Source of the DNA: Dyella sp. C9
GTDB taxonomy: Bacteria; Pseudomonadota; Gammaproteobacteria; Xanthomonadales; Rhodanobacteraceae
Reading direction: 5' to 3'
Assembly: GCF_003332825.1 (NCBI RefSeq)
Contig: NZ_QIRF01000007.1
Coordinates: forward strand, 84,649 to 148,648
DNA length: 64,000 nt
Part shown: one piece after another, positions 24,901-34,232 of the stretch
Layout: every line of letters starts with the position of its first letter
How positions within the stretch are numbered: position 1 is the first letter of the stretch
The notes under the pieces: model-generated
What the model saw: only the letters and a program-made list of their open reading frames with translations
What the model was told of the DNA's origin: nothing
Database searches by the model: none
Made by a program: the position numbers and the translations under genes

Positions 24901-27143
24901 TGACACGACCAGCACACGGCTGGGCAAGGCGGGCGCGGTGGCTTGTGGCCACCGCGCCCGTTCTGCTTGCGGCATGGGCACATGCGGCGGAGCCCGCGGT
25001 GCCCTACCACTACGCCAACGTGAAGATCGGCGGCGGCGGCTTCGTCAGTGGCCTGCTCTACCAGCCCGCGGGCCATGGGTTGCTGTACGCACGCACCGAT
25101 GTCGGCGGTGCCTATCGCTGGGACGAGGCACAGGCGCAATGGGTGCCGTTGCTCGACTGGCTGCCTGCTTCGGACAACAACCTCTACGGCGTCGATGGCT
25201 TTGCGGTCGACCCACGTGACGCCGGCAGGCTTTACCTGCTGGCCGGCACCTACACCGCCGAATGGGCCGGCAACGGCGCGGTGCTCGCTTCCGCCGATCG
25301 CGGCGCTCATTTCACGCGCAGCGACCTGCCGTTTCCCGTCGGCGGCAACGAACAGGGACGCAACAACGGCGAGCGCATCGCGATCGATCCCAACGACGGC
25401 AGCATCCTGTTCCTTGGATCGCGCACCGCAGGGTTGTGGCGCAGCGCGGACCATGGCGCCCACTGGAGCAGGGTGAGCGGATTTCCCGACGTCGCCAGCG
25501 GTCCCGACAGCAGCGCCAGGCACGGCTCGCGCACGCAACCGGTGGGCGTCGTGCTCGTGGTGTTCGATCCGTCCAGCGGCACGCAGGGCCACGCCAGTCG
25601 CACCGTGTACGCCGGAGTGTCCACCAAGGGCACCAGCCTGTACCGCTCCAGCGACGGCGGCAAGAGTTGGAGCGCGGTGCAGGGCCAGCCCACGGGCTTG
25701 CGTCCCAACCACATGGTGCGTGCGCGTGACGGTAGCTACTACCTGAGCTATGCCGACGAGTCGGGCCCGGATGTCATGCACGAAGGCGCGGTGTGGAAGT
25801 ACGAGCCCGGCAGCGGACGCTGGACCGACATCACGCCGCTGCCGCGCGCACAGGGCCAGCCCAGCGGTTATGGCTGGGGCGCCATCACCGTCGATGAGGG
25901 CGATCCGCAGGCCGTGCTCACCGCCACCTTCGGCCACTACACGCCGCGCGACCAACTGTTCCGCAGCACCGATGGCGGCGCGCACTGGCAGGAAGTATTC
26001 ACGCAATCGCAGTTCGACACCTCGCAACCGGTCTGGCTGCCCGAACACATGCCGCACTGGATCGCCTCGATCGCGGTCGATCCGCATGATCCCGATCGTG
26101 CGTGGTTCACCACCGGCTATGGCGTATGGGCCACCGGCGACCTGCGCCAGGTCGAGCACGGCGGCACGGTACACTGGCGATTCGTTGACGACGGACTGGA
26201 GGAAATCGTCGCCAAGCAGATCATCAGTCCGCCGACGGGTGCGCACTTGCTCAGTGCCATGTATGACCTGGACGGCTATCGCCACGATGAACTCGACGTG
26301 GCGCCGCCCCACTTCGCCTCGCCGCCGCGCTATACCGACGCCGACGACATCGATTACGCCGGCGGCGAGCCCGAGGTGATCGTGCGCAGCGGTTGGCTGC
26401 GACGGATGCCCGAGCCGTTGGTGCGCGCGGCCTATTCGACCGATGGCGGCGTCCATTGGCAGGCGTTCGCCAGCGAGCCGGCCCACATGGAAGGCGTTGG
26501 CGGCGGCAGCATCGCCATAGCCGCCGACGGCAAGCGCGTGCTGTGGTTTCCGCGGGACGCGCGCCACGGCTACTTCACCGACGACTTCGGCGTGAGCTGG
26601 CAGAACATCAGCGGGCTGGATGGCGAGCTGCGCGTGGTGGCCGATCGCGTCGACCCGCGGCGCTTCTACGCGATCGACGCCGAAGGCAAGCGGTTGTTCG
26701 CCAGCCACGATGGCGGCGCGCATTTCCAGCCGATCCAGGGGGAGCTGGGTGCGGTTGCTTCATCGTCGTCGCGACTTCGCCTGCAGGCTTCGCCGGATGC
26801 CGCGGGGCAGCTGTATCTGTCCAGCCGTGACGGGCTGCTGCTGGGCAGCGACGACGGACGGCGCATCGCCACCGCGGGCGAACTCACCCGCGTCGATGCA
26901 CTGGGCTTCGGCAAGGCCGCGCCGGGCAGCGGGCAGTCCACGCTGTATGCGGCGGGCCGGCGCGGGGAGCAGCAGGGCATGTTCCGCTCCGTCGACGGCG
27001 GCGCGCACTGGCGGCGCATCGACGACGACGCGCACCGTTACGGCGAGATCAGCATGATCACCGGCGACCCACGTGTGTTTGGGCGTGTCTACTTCGGCAC
27101 CAGCGGGCGCGGCATCCTCTACGGCGACCCGGTGTCGCCCTGA
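24900..27143 (+). CDS. GH74 xyloglucanase
   Basis: This 747-residue secreted endo-glucanase is of the GH74 type, which cuts the beta-1,4-glucan backbone of xyloglucan. A signal peptide (ending WAHA-AEP) is followed by the family hallmark NVKIGGGGFVSGLLYQP and YARTDVGGAYRW, whose Asp is the predicted catalytic base. Seven or more Asp-box-type turns (SADHGAHW, SSDGGKSW, STDGGAHW and so on) mark the two seven-bladed propellers. The ATG overlaps the receptor stop (TGATG), so translation is coupled and no separate RBS is needed. No carbohydrate-binding module is attached. It ends 8 bases before the convergent xylR. Confidence 0.93.
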   Translation: MTRPAHGWARRARWLVATAPVLLAAWAHAAEPAVPYHYANVKIGGGGFVSGLLYQPAGHGLLYARTDVGGAYRWDEAQAQWVPLLDWLPASDNNLYGVDGFAVDPRDAGRLYLLAGTYTAEWAGNGAVLASADRGAHFTRSDLPFPVGGNEQGRNNGERIAIDPNDGSILFLGSRTAGLWRSADHGAHWSRVSGFPDVASGPDSSARHGSRTQPVGVVLVVFDPSSGTQGHASRTVYAGVSTKGTSLYRSSDGGKSWSAVQGQPTGLRPNHMVRARDGSYYLSYADESGPDVMHEGAVWKYEPGSGRWTDITPLPRAQGQPSGYGWGAITVDEGDPQAVLTATFGHYTPRDQLFRSTDGGAHWQEVFTQSQFDTSQPVWLPEHMPHWIASIAVDPHDPDRAWFTTGYGVWATGDLRQVEHGGTVHWRFVDDGLEEIVAKQIISPPTGAHLLSAMYDLDGYRHDELDVAPPHFASPPRYTDADDIDYAGGEPEVIVRSGWLRRMPEPLVRAAYSTDGGVHWQAFASEPAHMEGVGGGSIAIAADGKRVLWFPRDARHGYFTDDFGVSWQNISGLDGELRVVADRVDPRRFYAIDAEGKRLFASHDGGAHFQPIQGELGAVASSSSRLRLQASPDAAGQLYLSSRDGLLLGSDDGRRIATAGELTRVDALGFGKAAPGSGQSTLYAAGRRGEQQGMFRSVDGGAHWRRIDDDAHRYGEISMITGDPRVFGRVYFGTSGRGILYGDPVSP

Positions 27144-27151
27144 GCCGGCGC

Positions 27152-28318
27152 TCAGGCCTGCAGGCGCTCCAGGTACTGTTTGGGCGTGCAGTTGAACTCG
27201 CGCCGGAACACCACGTACATGTACTGCAGCGAGGTGAAGCCGCTGCGCACGGCGACATCGGTGAGCGAGATGCTCGGGTCGGCAAGCATGTGCCGTGCCC
27301 GTTCCAGCTTGTGCTCCAGGATCACCTGGTGCACGGACTTCTTCAGTTCGCGCTTGAAGTGTTCCTCCAGCAGCGTGCGCGACACACCCACGTAGCTGGC
27401 GACCTGCTCGGTCTTGATGCCCATGCAGGCGAACTGGCGGATGTAGTGGCGCGCGCGCATCACGTGCGGGCTGCGGATGCACTGGTACTGGCTGCTGGCC
27501 TGCATGTTGATGCCCGCCGGTGGCACCAGCACCCGGGTGCCGGAGCAATCGCCGCCGTGCAGCATCTGGTGCAGCAGCTGCGCCGCGGTGCGGCCCATTT
27601 CCTCGGCGCCCTGGATCACCGAGGTGAGCCGGATGCAGCTGAGCACCTGCACGATGGGATCGTTGTCGATGCCGATGATGGCCACCTGTTCGGGCACCGG
27701 CACGTCGCCCACGATGCAGGCCTGCAGCAGTTGCCGCGCACGCGCGTCGGTGGCGGCGATGATGCCGATCGGCTTGGGCAGCGAACGCACCCACTCCACC
27801 ACTTCCTCCTGCGCGCGGCCCCAGCCGCCCGCGCTGGTGGAGGAGCCGTGGTAGACGATGCCTTCCAGGCCATCGGCCGCGGTGAGTTGGCGAAACCACA
27901 TCTCGCGCTCGTGGGCCCAGCGGTTGTCGCGCTCGGGCGGCTTGCCGAAGAAGGCGAAGCGCTCCAGCCCGTGTTCGATCAGGTGGCCATAGGCCAGCTG
28001 CACCAGCTTTCGGTTGTCGGTCGCCACATAGGGAATGCCCGCCGGGTACTGGGTTTCGTCGGTGTACGAACCACCCACGGCCACCACCGGAATGGACAGC
28101 GCCGAGACGGCCTCGGCCACCACCGGGTCGTCGAAGTCGGCAATGATGCCGTCGCCCCGCCACTGGCGGATGCCGACGGTGCGGCTACGGAAATCCTCTT
28201 CCATGAAGAGGTCCCACTTCACGCGGGTGAAGGTGAGGTACTCGCCGATACCTGCGATGACCTGCCGGTCGTAGACCTTGTTGGCGTTGAAAAGCAGCGC
28301 GACGCGGTGCGGCAACAT
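27152..28318 (-). CDS. xylR: XylR-type regulator (periplasmic-binding-like sensor + AraC DNA-binding domain)
   Basis: This 388-residue protein has the architecture and length of E. coli XylR (392). An N-terminal LacI/PBP1-like sugar-sensing domain (MLPHRVALLFNANKVYDRQV, and later PEQVAIIGIDNDPIV) is joined to a C-terminal AraC/XylS double helix-turn-helix (about 285-385, with IKTEQVASYVGVSRTLLEEH and VAVRSGFTSLQYMYVVFRR). E. coli XylR binds xylose and activates xylAB and xylFGH. It is divergent from xylB-xylA here, which fits the same role. The start at 28318 matches the family length; the frame is open to 28615 without conserved sequence. Confidence 0.92.
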   Translation of the reverse strand: MLPHRVALLFNANKVYDRQVIAGIGEYLTFTRVKWDLFMEEDFRSRTVGIRQWRGDGIIADFDDPVVAEAVSALSIPVVAVGGSYTDETQYPAGIPYVATDNRKLVQLAYGHLIEHGLERFAFFGKPPERDNRWAHEREMWFRQLTAADGLEGIVYHGSSTSAGGWGRAQEEVVEWVRSLPKPIGIIAATDARARQLLQACIVGDVPVPEQVAIIGIDNDPIVQVLSCIRLTSVIQGAEEMGRTAAQLLHQMLHGGDCSGTRVLVPPAGINMQASSQYQCIRSPHVMRARHYIRQFACMGIKTEQVASYVGVSRTLLEEHFKRELKKSVHQVILEHKLERARHMLADPSISLTDVAVRSGFTSLQYMYVVFRREFNCTPKQYLERLQA

Positions 28319-28524
28319 CCAGCAACCCCAGGGGCACAGGTAGTAGCGGCGGACGGTAGCGTCTCGCACACGTGGCGACACGCTGCGCTGCATCAAGCCG
28401 GGAAAAGCATTTTTTTGCAATGCGACATGGCATTTCGGCGGAGCGCTAGTACAGTCCGCCAGAACGACCTCCATCTGACGGCAGGCGGCCTCTTCCGGCC
28501 CTGCCCACCAGCTCGGGGGTTTTA

Positions 28525-28552
28525 TTGGGCAGCTCGGTGGTAGCGCTAACAT
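28525..28552 (+). promoter_or_regulatory. xylB promoter with a xyl-box operator
   Basis: A possible -35 TTGGGC (28525-28530) lies 16 bases before TAACAT (28547-28552). The palindrome TGGTAGCGCTAACA (28538-28551) covers the spacer end and most of the -10. To my recollection the palindrome equals the xyl-box of Xanthomonas and Caulobacter xylose regulons. xylB starts 20 bases after it, so the mRNA leader would be very short. Confidence 0.75.
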
Positions 28553-28571
28553 TTTTGGTCGCGGATAACGT

Positions 28572-30074
28572 ATGAGCCTTGTGGTTGGACTTGATGTAGG
28601 AACCCAGAGCGTCAAGCTGGTCGCCTACGATGCCGTGGCGCGCCGCCTGGTGGCGACGCATGGCCATCCGCTGGAACTCATGGCTGGCGACGACGGCAGC
28701 CGCGAGCAGCAGGCCCAGTGGTGGATCGAGGCGATCCGTTCCTGCTTCGCCAAGCTCGACCCGGCCTACCGTGCCCGCGTGGTCGCCATTGGCGTATCCG
28801 GGCAGCAGCACGGCTTCGTACCGCTGGACGCGGCGGGCAACGTGCTGGCGCCGGCCAAGCTGTGGTGCGATACCAGCACGCAGCGCGAGTGCGATGAAAT
28901 CATGGCCGCGGTGGGCGGCGCGCAGCGCTGCGTGGCCATCGCCGGCAACCCCATCCTCGCCGGCTACACCGCCTCCAAGCTGCCGTGGACGCGCAAGCAT
29001 CGCCCGGAGGTCTACGCCAGGCTCGCCAGCATCCTGCTGCCGCACGACTACGTGAACTTCTGGCTGACCGGCGAGCGCTGGATGGAGTACGGCGACGCCT
29101 CCGGCACCGGCTGGCTCGACGTGCGCACGCGCCGCTGGTCGGCCGAGATGCTGCACGCCACCGATCCCGATCGCGACCTGGGCGCCTGCCTGCCGCCGCT
29201 GGTGGAGTCGAACGCTAGCTTCCCGATCGCGCCGGCGATGGCCGATGAACTGGGCCTGCCGCGCAGCGTGCGTGTATCGGCCGGCGGCGGCGACAACATG
29301 ATGGCGGCCATCGGCACCGGCAACGTCGAGCCCGGCGTGCTCAGCATGAGCCTGGGCACCTCCGGCACGCTGTTCGCCTGCGCCGACCACCCGGTGGTGG
29401 ACGATGACGCGGGTTGGGCCGCGTTCTGCTCGTCCACCGGCGGCTGGCTGCCGCTGATCTGCACCATGAACTGCACCATCGCCACCGAGAGCGTGGCCAG
29501 GGCCTTCGGCTTCAACACGCGCGATGGCGATGCGGTGATGGCCGGCACGCTGCCTGGCGCCGGCGGGCTGGTGATGCTGCCGTTCTTCAACGGCGAGCGC
29601 ACGCCCGACCTGCCGTATGCGCGCGGTGCGCTGCACGGCATGGACCTGGGCAACTTCACGCGCGGCAATGTCTATCGCGCCGCGATGGAAGGCGCCACCT
29701 ACGCACTGCGCAACGGCTACGACGCGTTGTGCCGTGCCGGCCTCCACTTCGATGCCATCCGCCTCACCGGCGGCGGCAGCCACAGCCCGGCCTGGCGGCA
29801 GATGATCGCCGACGTGTTCGACCTGCCGGTCGAAGTGCCGCTGCAGGCCGAAGGCGCCGCCTTCGGTGCCGCGCTGCAGGCGCTGTGGTCGCTGGGCGGC
29901 GGCACCGACCTCGCCGAGCTGGCGCGCGAGCACGTGCTGATTGCCCCGGGCCTGTCCACGCGGCCCGATCCGCGCAGCGTGCAGGCCTACCAGGCGCCTT
30001 ACCGGCAGTTCCTCCGCCATCTGGAGGCGACCCAATCGTTCCACGCGAATCCCCCGGCCGCGGGTGCCGTCTGA
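28572..30074 (+). CDS. xylB: Xylulokinase
   Basis: XylB phosphorylates D-xylulose to xylulose 5-phosphate, feeding the pentose phosphate pathway. The 500-residue protein is a FGGY-family kinase: N-terminal phosphate loop [26 protein letters not shown] with the catalytic region [13 protein letters not shown], and the C-terminal ATPase signature [20 protein letters not shown]. It is followed by xylA with a 49-bp gap. No strong RBS is seen before the ATG, which lies about 20 bases from the operator. Confidence 0.95.
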   Translation: MSLVVGLDVGTQSVKLVAYDAVARRLVATHGHPLELMAGDDGSREQQAQWWIEAIRSCFAKLDPAYRARVVAIGVSGQQHGFVPLDAAGNVLAPAKLWCDTSTQRECDEIMAAVGGAQRCVAIAGNPILAGYTASKLPWTRKHRPEVYARLASILLPHDYVNFWLTGERWMEYGDASGTGWLDVRTRRWSAEMLHATDPDRDLGACLPPLVESNASFPIAPAMADELGLPRSVRVSAGGGDNMMAAIGTGNVEPGVLSMSLGTSGTLFACADHPVVDDDAGWAAFCSSTGGWLPLICTMNCTIATESVARAFGFNTRDGDAVMAGTLPGAGGLVMLPFFNGERTPDLPYARGALHGMDLGNFTRGNVYRAAMEGATYALRNGYDALCRAGLHFDAIRLTGGGSHSPAWRQMIADVFDLPVEVPLQAEGAAFGAALQALWSLGGGTDLAELAREHVLIAPGLSTRPDPRSVQAYQAPYRQFLRHLEATQSFHANPPAAGAV

Positions 30075-30123
30075 TTCGCCGCCGAGTCCGGCTTCATCTC
30101 ACTTCCCGACCAGGATCGAACAC

Positions 30124-31461
30124 ATGAGCACTCCTTTCATCGGCAAACGCGAATTCTTCCCCGGCATCGGCAGCATCCCGTTCGAGGGCATCGGGTCGGA
30201 CAACCCGCTGTCGTTCAAGCATTACGACGCCAACAAGAAGATCGGCGACAAGACCATGGCCGAGCACCTGCGTTTTGCGGTGTGCTACTGGCACAGCTTC
30301 TGCAACGCCGGCCACGATCCGTTCGGTCCGGGTACCCGCGTGTATCCGTGGGATGCCGAGGGCACGCCGCTCGCGCGCGCCGAAGCCAAGATGGATGCCG
30401 CGTTCGAATTCTTCACCAAGCTGGGCGTGCCGTACTACTGCTTCCATGACATCGACATGGCGCCCGACGCCGACGATGTCGGCGAGTACGAGAAGAACAT
30501 GAAGCACATGGTCGCCCTGGCCAAGGAGCGCCAGAAGGCCACCGGCATGAAGCTGCTGTGGGGCACCGCCAACCTGTTCAGCCATCCGCGCTACATGAAC
30601 GGCGCCGGAACCAATCCGGACTTCGCCGTGGTGGCGCGCGCCGCCGTGCAGGTGAAGGCCGCGCTGGACGCCACGGTGGAGCTGGGCGGCGAGGGCTACG
30701 TGTTCTGGGGCGGCCGCGAAGGCTACGCCACGTTGGTCAATACCAACATGAAGCGCGAGCTGGAGCATTTCGCGCGTTTCCTCACCATGGCGCGCGACTA
30801 CGGCCGCAGCATTGGCTTCAAGGGCAATTTCCTGATCGAGCCCAAGCCGATGGAGCCGATGAAGCACCAGTACGACTTCGACTCCGCCACCGTCGCCGGT
30901 TTCCTCAAGCAGCATGGCCTGGACAAGGACTTCAAGCTCAACATCGAGGCCAACCACGCCACGCTGTCGGGCCACACCTTCGAGCACGACCTGCAGGTGG
31001 CTTCGGACCACGGCCTGCTGGGCAGCATCGACGCCAACCGCGGCAACGCGCAGAACGGCTGGGATACCGACCAGTTCCCGACCGACCTGTACGACACCGT
31101 GGGCGCCATGCTGGTGGTGCTGCGCCAGGGCGGCCTGGCCCCGGGTGGCCTCAACTTCGATGCCAAGGTGCGCCGCGAATCGACCGACGCGGATGACTTG
31201 TTCCTGGCCCACATCGGCGGCATGGACGCGTTCGCTCGCGGCCTGGAAGTGGCGCATGCGCTGCTCACCCGTTCGCCGCTGGAGACGTGGCGCGCCGAGC
31301 GTTACGCCAGCTTCGACGCCGGCGCGGGCAAGGATTTCGCGCAGGGCAAGCTCGGCATGGCCGATCTGCATGCCTATGCCGCCAAGCACGGCGAGCCGGC
31401 CAAGCGCAGCGGCAAGCAGGAGCTCTACGAGAACCTGCTCAACCAGTACCTGCTGCGCTGA
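30124..31461 (+). CDS. xylA: Xylose isomerase
   Basis: XylA interconverts D-xylose and D-xylulose in the cytoplasm. The 445-residue class II protein shows [10 protein letters not shown] around the catalytic His108, [10 protein letters not shown], the metal-site segments [23 protein letters not shown] and SIDANRGN, and [17 protein letters not shown] near the end. Length matches the E. coli enzyme (440). It lies between xylB and a sugar porter in the same direction. Confidence 0.97.
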   Translation: MSTPFIGKREFFPGIGSIPFEGIGSDNPLSFKHYDANKKIGDKTMAEHLRFAVCYWHSFCNAGHDPFGPGTRVYPWDAEGTPLARAEAKMDAAFEFFTKLGVPYYCFHDIDMAPDADDVGEYEKNMKHMVALAKERQKATGMKLLWGTANLFSHPRYMNGAGTNPDFAVVARAAVQVKAALDATVELGGEGYVFWGGREGYATLVNTNMKRELEHFARFLTMARDYGRSIGFKGNFLIEPKPMEPMKHQYDFDSATVAGFLKQHGLDKDFKLNIEANHATLSGHTFEHDLQVASDHGLLGSIDANRGNAQNGWDTDQFPTDLYDTVGAMLVVLRQGGLAPGGLNFDAKVRRESTDADDLFLAHIGGMDAFARGLEVAHALLTRSPLETWRAERYASFDAGAGKDFAQGKLGMADLHAYAAKHGEPAKRSGKQELYENLLNQYLLR

Positions 31462-31502
31462 GTGGCGGCGACGCGACGGGCTCGCGTCTGATCTGAGTGG
31501 TC

Positions 31503-31546
31503 GGCAAGCGGTGGGGGAACATCGCTTGCCGGTCGGGGGAGACCGG
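31503..31546 (+). promoter_or_regulatory. Two overlapping hairpins between xylA and the porter
   Basis: GGCAAGCG/CGCTTGCC (8 bp, 12-base loop) and CCGGTC/GACCGG (6 bp, 6-base loop) share two C residues at 31529-31530, so both cannot be fully paired at once. They may set the relative amounts of xylA and porter mRNA by partial termination or RNA stabilisation (inferred). Confidence 0.45.
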
Positions 31547-31572
31547 AAACATGACCATGAGACCTCGTCGGC

Positions 31573-33006
31573 ATGAACAGCGTCCTGCTTGAACGCACGC
31601 TCGAAACCAGGCAAGCGGAAAACACGCGCCTCATCATCCAGATCAGCTGCGTCGCCACGCTCGGCGGCTTCCTGTTCGGGTTCGATAGCGGCGTCATCAA
31701 CGGCACCGTGGATGGCCTGAAGCAGGCCTTCCAGTCCAGCTCCACCGCGATCGGCTTCGAAGTGGCCTCGATGCTGCTGGGCTGTGCGCTGGGTGCCTTC
31801 TTCGCCGGCCGCGTGTCCGATACCTGGGGACGCCGCTCGGTACTGATTGTTTCGGCCCTGTTGTTCCTGGTATCTGCACTGGGTGCCGGTGCGGCAGCGA
31901 ACGCGGCCTTCTTCGTCATCGCGCGCATCACCGGCGGTTTTGCCGTGGGCGCAGCCAGCGTGATCGCGCCGGCCTATATCGCCGAGGTGGCGCCGGCGCG
32001 TTATCGCGGCCGCCTGGCCACCGTGCAGCAGATCGCCATCATCAGCGGATTGTTCACGGCCTTCCTCAGCAACTTCCTGCTGGCTCGCGCCGCCGGTTCA
32101 TCCACCGGTGCGCTGTGGCTGGGCCAGGATGCCTGGCGCTGGATGTTCTGGATGCAGGCGCTGCCCTCGACGCTGTTCCTGGTGTCGCTGGTATTCATTC
32201 CCGAAAGCCCGCGCTTTCTGGTGGTGCGCAAGCGCGATGCCGAGGCGTTGTCCGTGCTTACCCGCCTGTACGGCGAGAACGAGGCGCGCGCCAAGCTCGC
32301 GGACATCGGTGCGTCGCTGGCGCAGGACCGCCACCGACCGCGCCTGTCGGACCTGCTCGACAAGGTCACCGGCAAGATCCGCCCCATCGTATGGGTAGGC
32401 ATCGGGCTGGCCTCGTTCCAGCAGCTGGTCGGTATCAACGTGGTGTTCTATTACGGCGCGGTGCTGTGGCAGGCGGTGGGCTTCTCCGAGAGCGACGCGC
32501 TGCTGATCAACGTGTTCTCCGGCGCGCTGAGCATTGCCGCCTGCCTGGTCGCGGTGATGCTGATCGACAAGGTCGGCCGCAAGCCGCTGCTGTGGGTGGG
32601 TTCGGCCGGCATGGCGGTGACGCTGTCGCTGGTCACCTGGGCTTTTGCGCATGCGGGCATGGACGCGGCCGGCAAGCTCAGCCTGCCGCCGGCCATGGGC
32701 ACGCTGGCGCTGGTGGCGGCCAACGTCTACGTGGCCTTTTTCAACATGTCGTGGGGACCGGTGATGTGGGTGATGCTGGGCGAGATGTTCCCCAACCAGA
32801 TCCGTGGCTCGGGGCTGGCCGTGGCTGGCGCCGCGCAATGGACCTCGAACTGCGCCATCACGGTGACCTTCCCGATCCTGCTGGCCAGCATCGGCCTGGC
32901 CGGTGCCTACGGCCTGTACGCGGCGGCGGCGGTGATCTCGGTGGTGTTCGTGCTGCGTTGCGTGCATGAGACGCGCGGCAAGGAACTCGAAGAGATGGAG
33001 GGCTGA
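31573..33006 (+). CDS. Sugar porter family MFS symporter (xylose:H+ type)
   Basis: This 477-residue inner-membrane protein has 12 predicted segments and the sugar-porter signatures: GFLFGFDSGVINGT, the loop motif GRVSDTWGRR, the PESPRFL motif after helix 6, QQLVGINVVFYYG in helix 7 and DKVGRKPL after helix 8. It resembles E. coli XylE. Its place after xylA makes D-xylose the likely substrate, though glucose or arabinose cannot be excluded. It faces the convergent LacI-type gene. Confidence 0.9.
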   Translation: MNSVLLERTLETRQAENTRLIIQISCVATLGGFLFGFDSGVINGTVDGLKQAFQSSSTAIGFEVASMLLGCALGAFFAGRVSDTWGRRSVLIVSALLFLVSALGAGAAANAAFFVIARITGGFAVGAASVIAPAYIAEVAPARYRGRLATVQQIAIISGLFTAFLSNFLLARAAGSSTGALWLGQDAWRWMFWMQALPSTLFLVSLVFIPESPRFLVVRKRDAEALSVLTRLYGENEARAKLADIGASLAQDRHRPRLSDLLDKVTGKIRPIVWVGIGLASFQQLVGINVVFYYGAVLWQAVGFSESDALLINVFSGALSIAACLVAVMLIDKVGRKPLLWVGSAGMAVTLSLVTWAFAHAGMDAAGKLSLPPAMGTLALVAANVYVAFFNMSWGPVMWVMLGEMFPNQIRGSGLAVAGAAQWTSNCAITVTFPILLASIGLAGAYGLYAAAAVISVVFVLRCVHETRGKELEEMEG

Positions 33007-33067
33007 GGCGATGCCTCGCGCCCTCGTCGCGGGACGGCACTCCGCAGGCGCGCCGTCGGGGCGCGCG

Positions 33068-34144
33068 TCAGGTGCGCGTCCTGCGGGAGGCCACCGGCGG
33101 CGCCACCGAGTCGCGCTTGATCAGCTGGTGGGCGACGACGTGGTCGACCACTACCTTGGTGTCGCTTTCCTTGCGGCGGATCGTGCGCAGCAGGATGTCG
33201 ATGGCCGAGTCGGCCATGCTCGCGATCGGCTGGCGCACTGTGCTCAGTTCCGGCCACACGGTGGTGGCGGCCGAGGTGTCGTCGAAGCCCACGATGGACA
33301 CGTCGCGCGGTACTTCCAGCCCGCGGCGGTGCGCCACCGAAATGGCGGCCGCGGCCATGTCGTCGTTGCTGGCGAAGATGGCGGTCGGCGGCTGCTTCAG
33401 CGAGAGCAGCATTTCGACGGCGTCCAGGCCCGCGCGGTAGGTGAAGTAGCCCTGCTGCACCAGCGCCGGATCCGGCGCGATGCCGGCCTCCTTCAAGGCG
33501 GCCTGGTAGCCCTCGAAGCGCCGCGTGCTGGCGGTCTGGTTGGGGTGGCCCTTGATGAAGGCGATGCGCGTGTGACCCATCTTCAGCAGATGCTCGGTGA
33601 CTTCGCGCGCGGCGAGGAAGTCATCGATGCGCACGCTGGAGATGTCGTGGTTGAAGCGACCCGCGGCAATGGCCACCACCGGCACGCCGGCGTTGACCAG
33701 TTCCTCGATCACCACCTTCGATTCGCACAGCGGCGGTGGCAGGATCACGCCGGCCACGCTCTTGGCCAGCGCCCGCGCCGCCTTGCGCTCGCCGCTGGCG
33801 TCCAGTTCCTCCCAGTCGTCGATCACCAGCTGGGCAGCCGTGCGCGCGGAACCGCGCAGCGCGCCGAGCAGCAGTTCGCGCAGGTAGGCCGCGCTGGGAT
33901 TGGTGTAGATGAGCGCGATGCGCGCATCCTGCGCCGCCGCCAGCGAGCTGGCCGCCAGGTTGGGTATGTAGCCCAGTTCGCGCACCGCTTCCATCACGCG
34001 TTCGCGGGTGGCGTCGCGCACCTTGCTGTGCCCGTTGACCACGCGGGACACGGTCATCGGCGACACCTTGGCAAGCGCAGCCACGTCGTCGATGGTGACG
34101 GCAGCTCCCTTGCGGCGGACCGACTTCTTGCCTGTCTTCTTCAA
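33068..34144 (-). CDS. LacI family transcriptional repressor
   Basis: This 358-residue protein has an N-terminal LacI helix-turn-helix (VTIDDVAALAKVSPMTVSRV, then VRDATRERVMEAVRELGY) and a periplasmic-binding-like effector domain (IALIYTNPSAAYL, FASNDDMAAAAI, VSIVGFDDTSAATTVWPELS). It is divergent from the eight-gene glucuronoxylan run and close to a palindrome TGTTAGCGATAACT in the shared promoter. Palindromes with a central CG are the usual targets of LacI proteins, so this is the best candidate reader of all four boxes in the locus. The effector may be a xylose or hexuronate metabolite; neither is proven. Confidence 0.92.
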   Translation of the reverse strand: MKKTGKKSVRRKGAAVTIDDVAALAKVSPMTVSRVVNGHSKVRDATRERVMEAVRELGYIPNLAASSLAAAQDARIALIYTNPSAAYLRELLLGALRGSARTAAQLVIDDWEELDASGERKAARALAKSVAGVILPPPLCESKVVIEELVNAGVPVVAIAAGRFNHDISSVRIDDFLAAREVTEHLLKMGHTRIAFIKGHPNQTASTRRFEGYQAALKEAGIAPDPALVQQGYFTYRAGLDAVEMLLSLKQPPTAIFASNDDMAAAAISVAHRRGLEVPRDVSIVGFDDTSAATTVWPELSTVRQPIASMADSAIDILLRTIRRKESDTKVVVDHVVAHQLIKRDSVAPPVASRRTRT

Positions 34145-34232
34145 TGCCGTTTCCCCTCGCGCTGCGCAGGCACCGCACAGGCCGTGTCACGGTTACCACG
34201 GACGTCCTGCCGGTGGTGATTTCGGATCGGAT

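Noticed and set aside
28442..28448. AGCGCTA near 28442 as a fifth xyl-box
   Set aside because: Only the core AGCGCTA fits; the flanking bases do not line up with the half-site, so it is at best a degenerate site.
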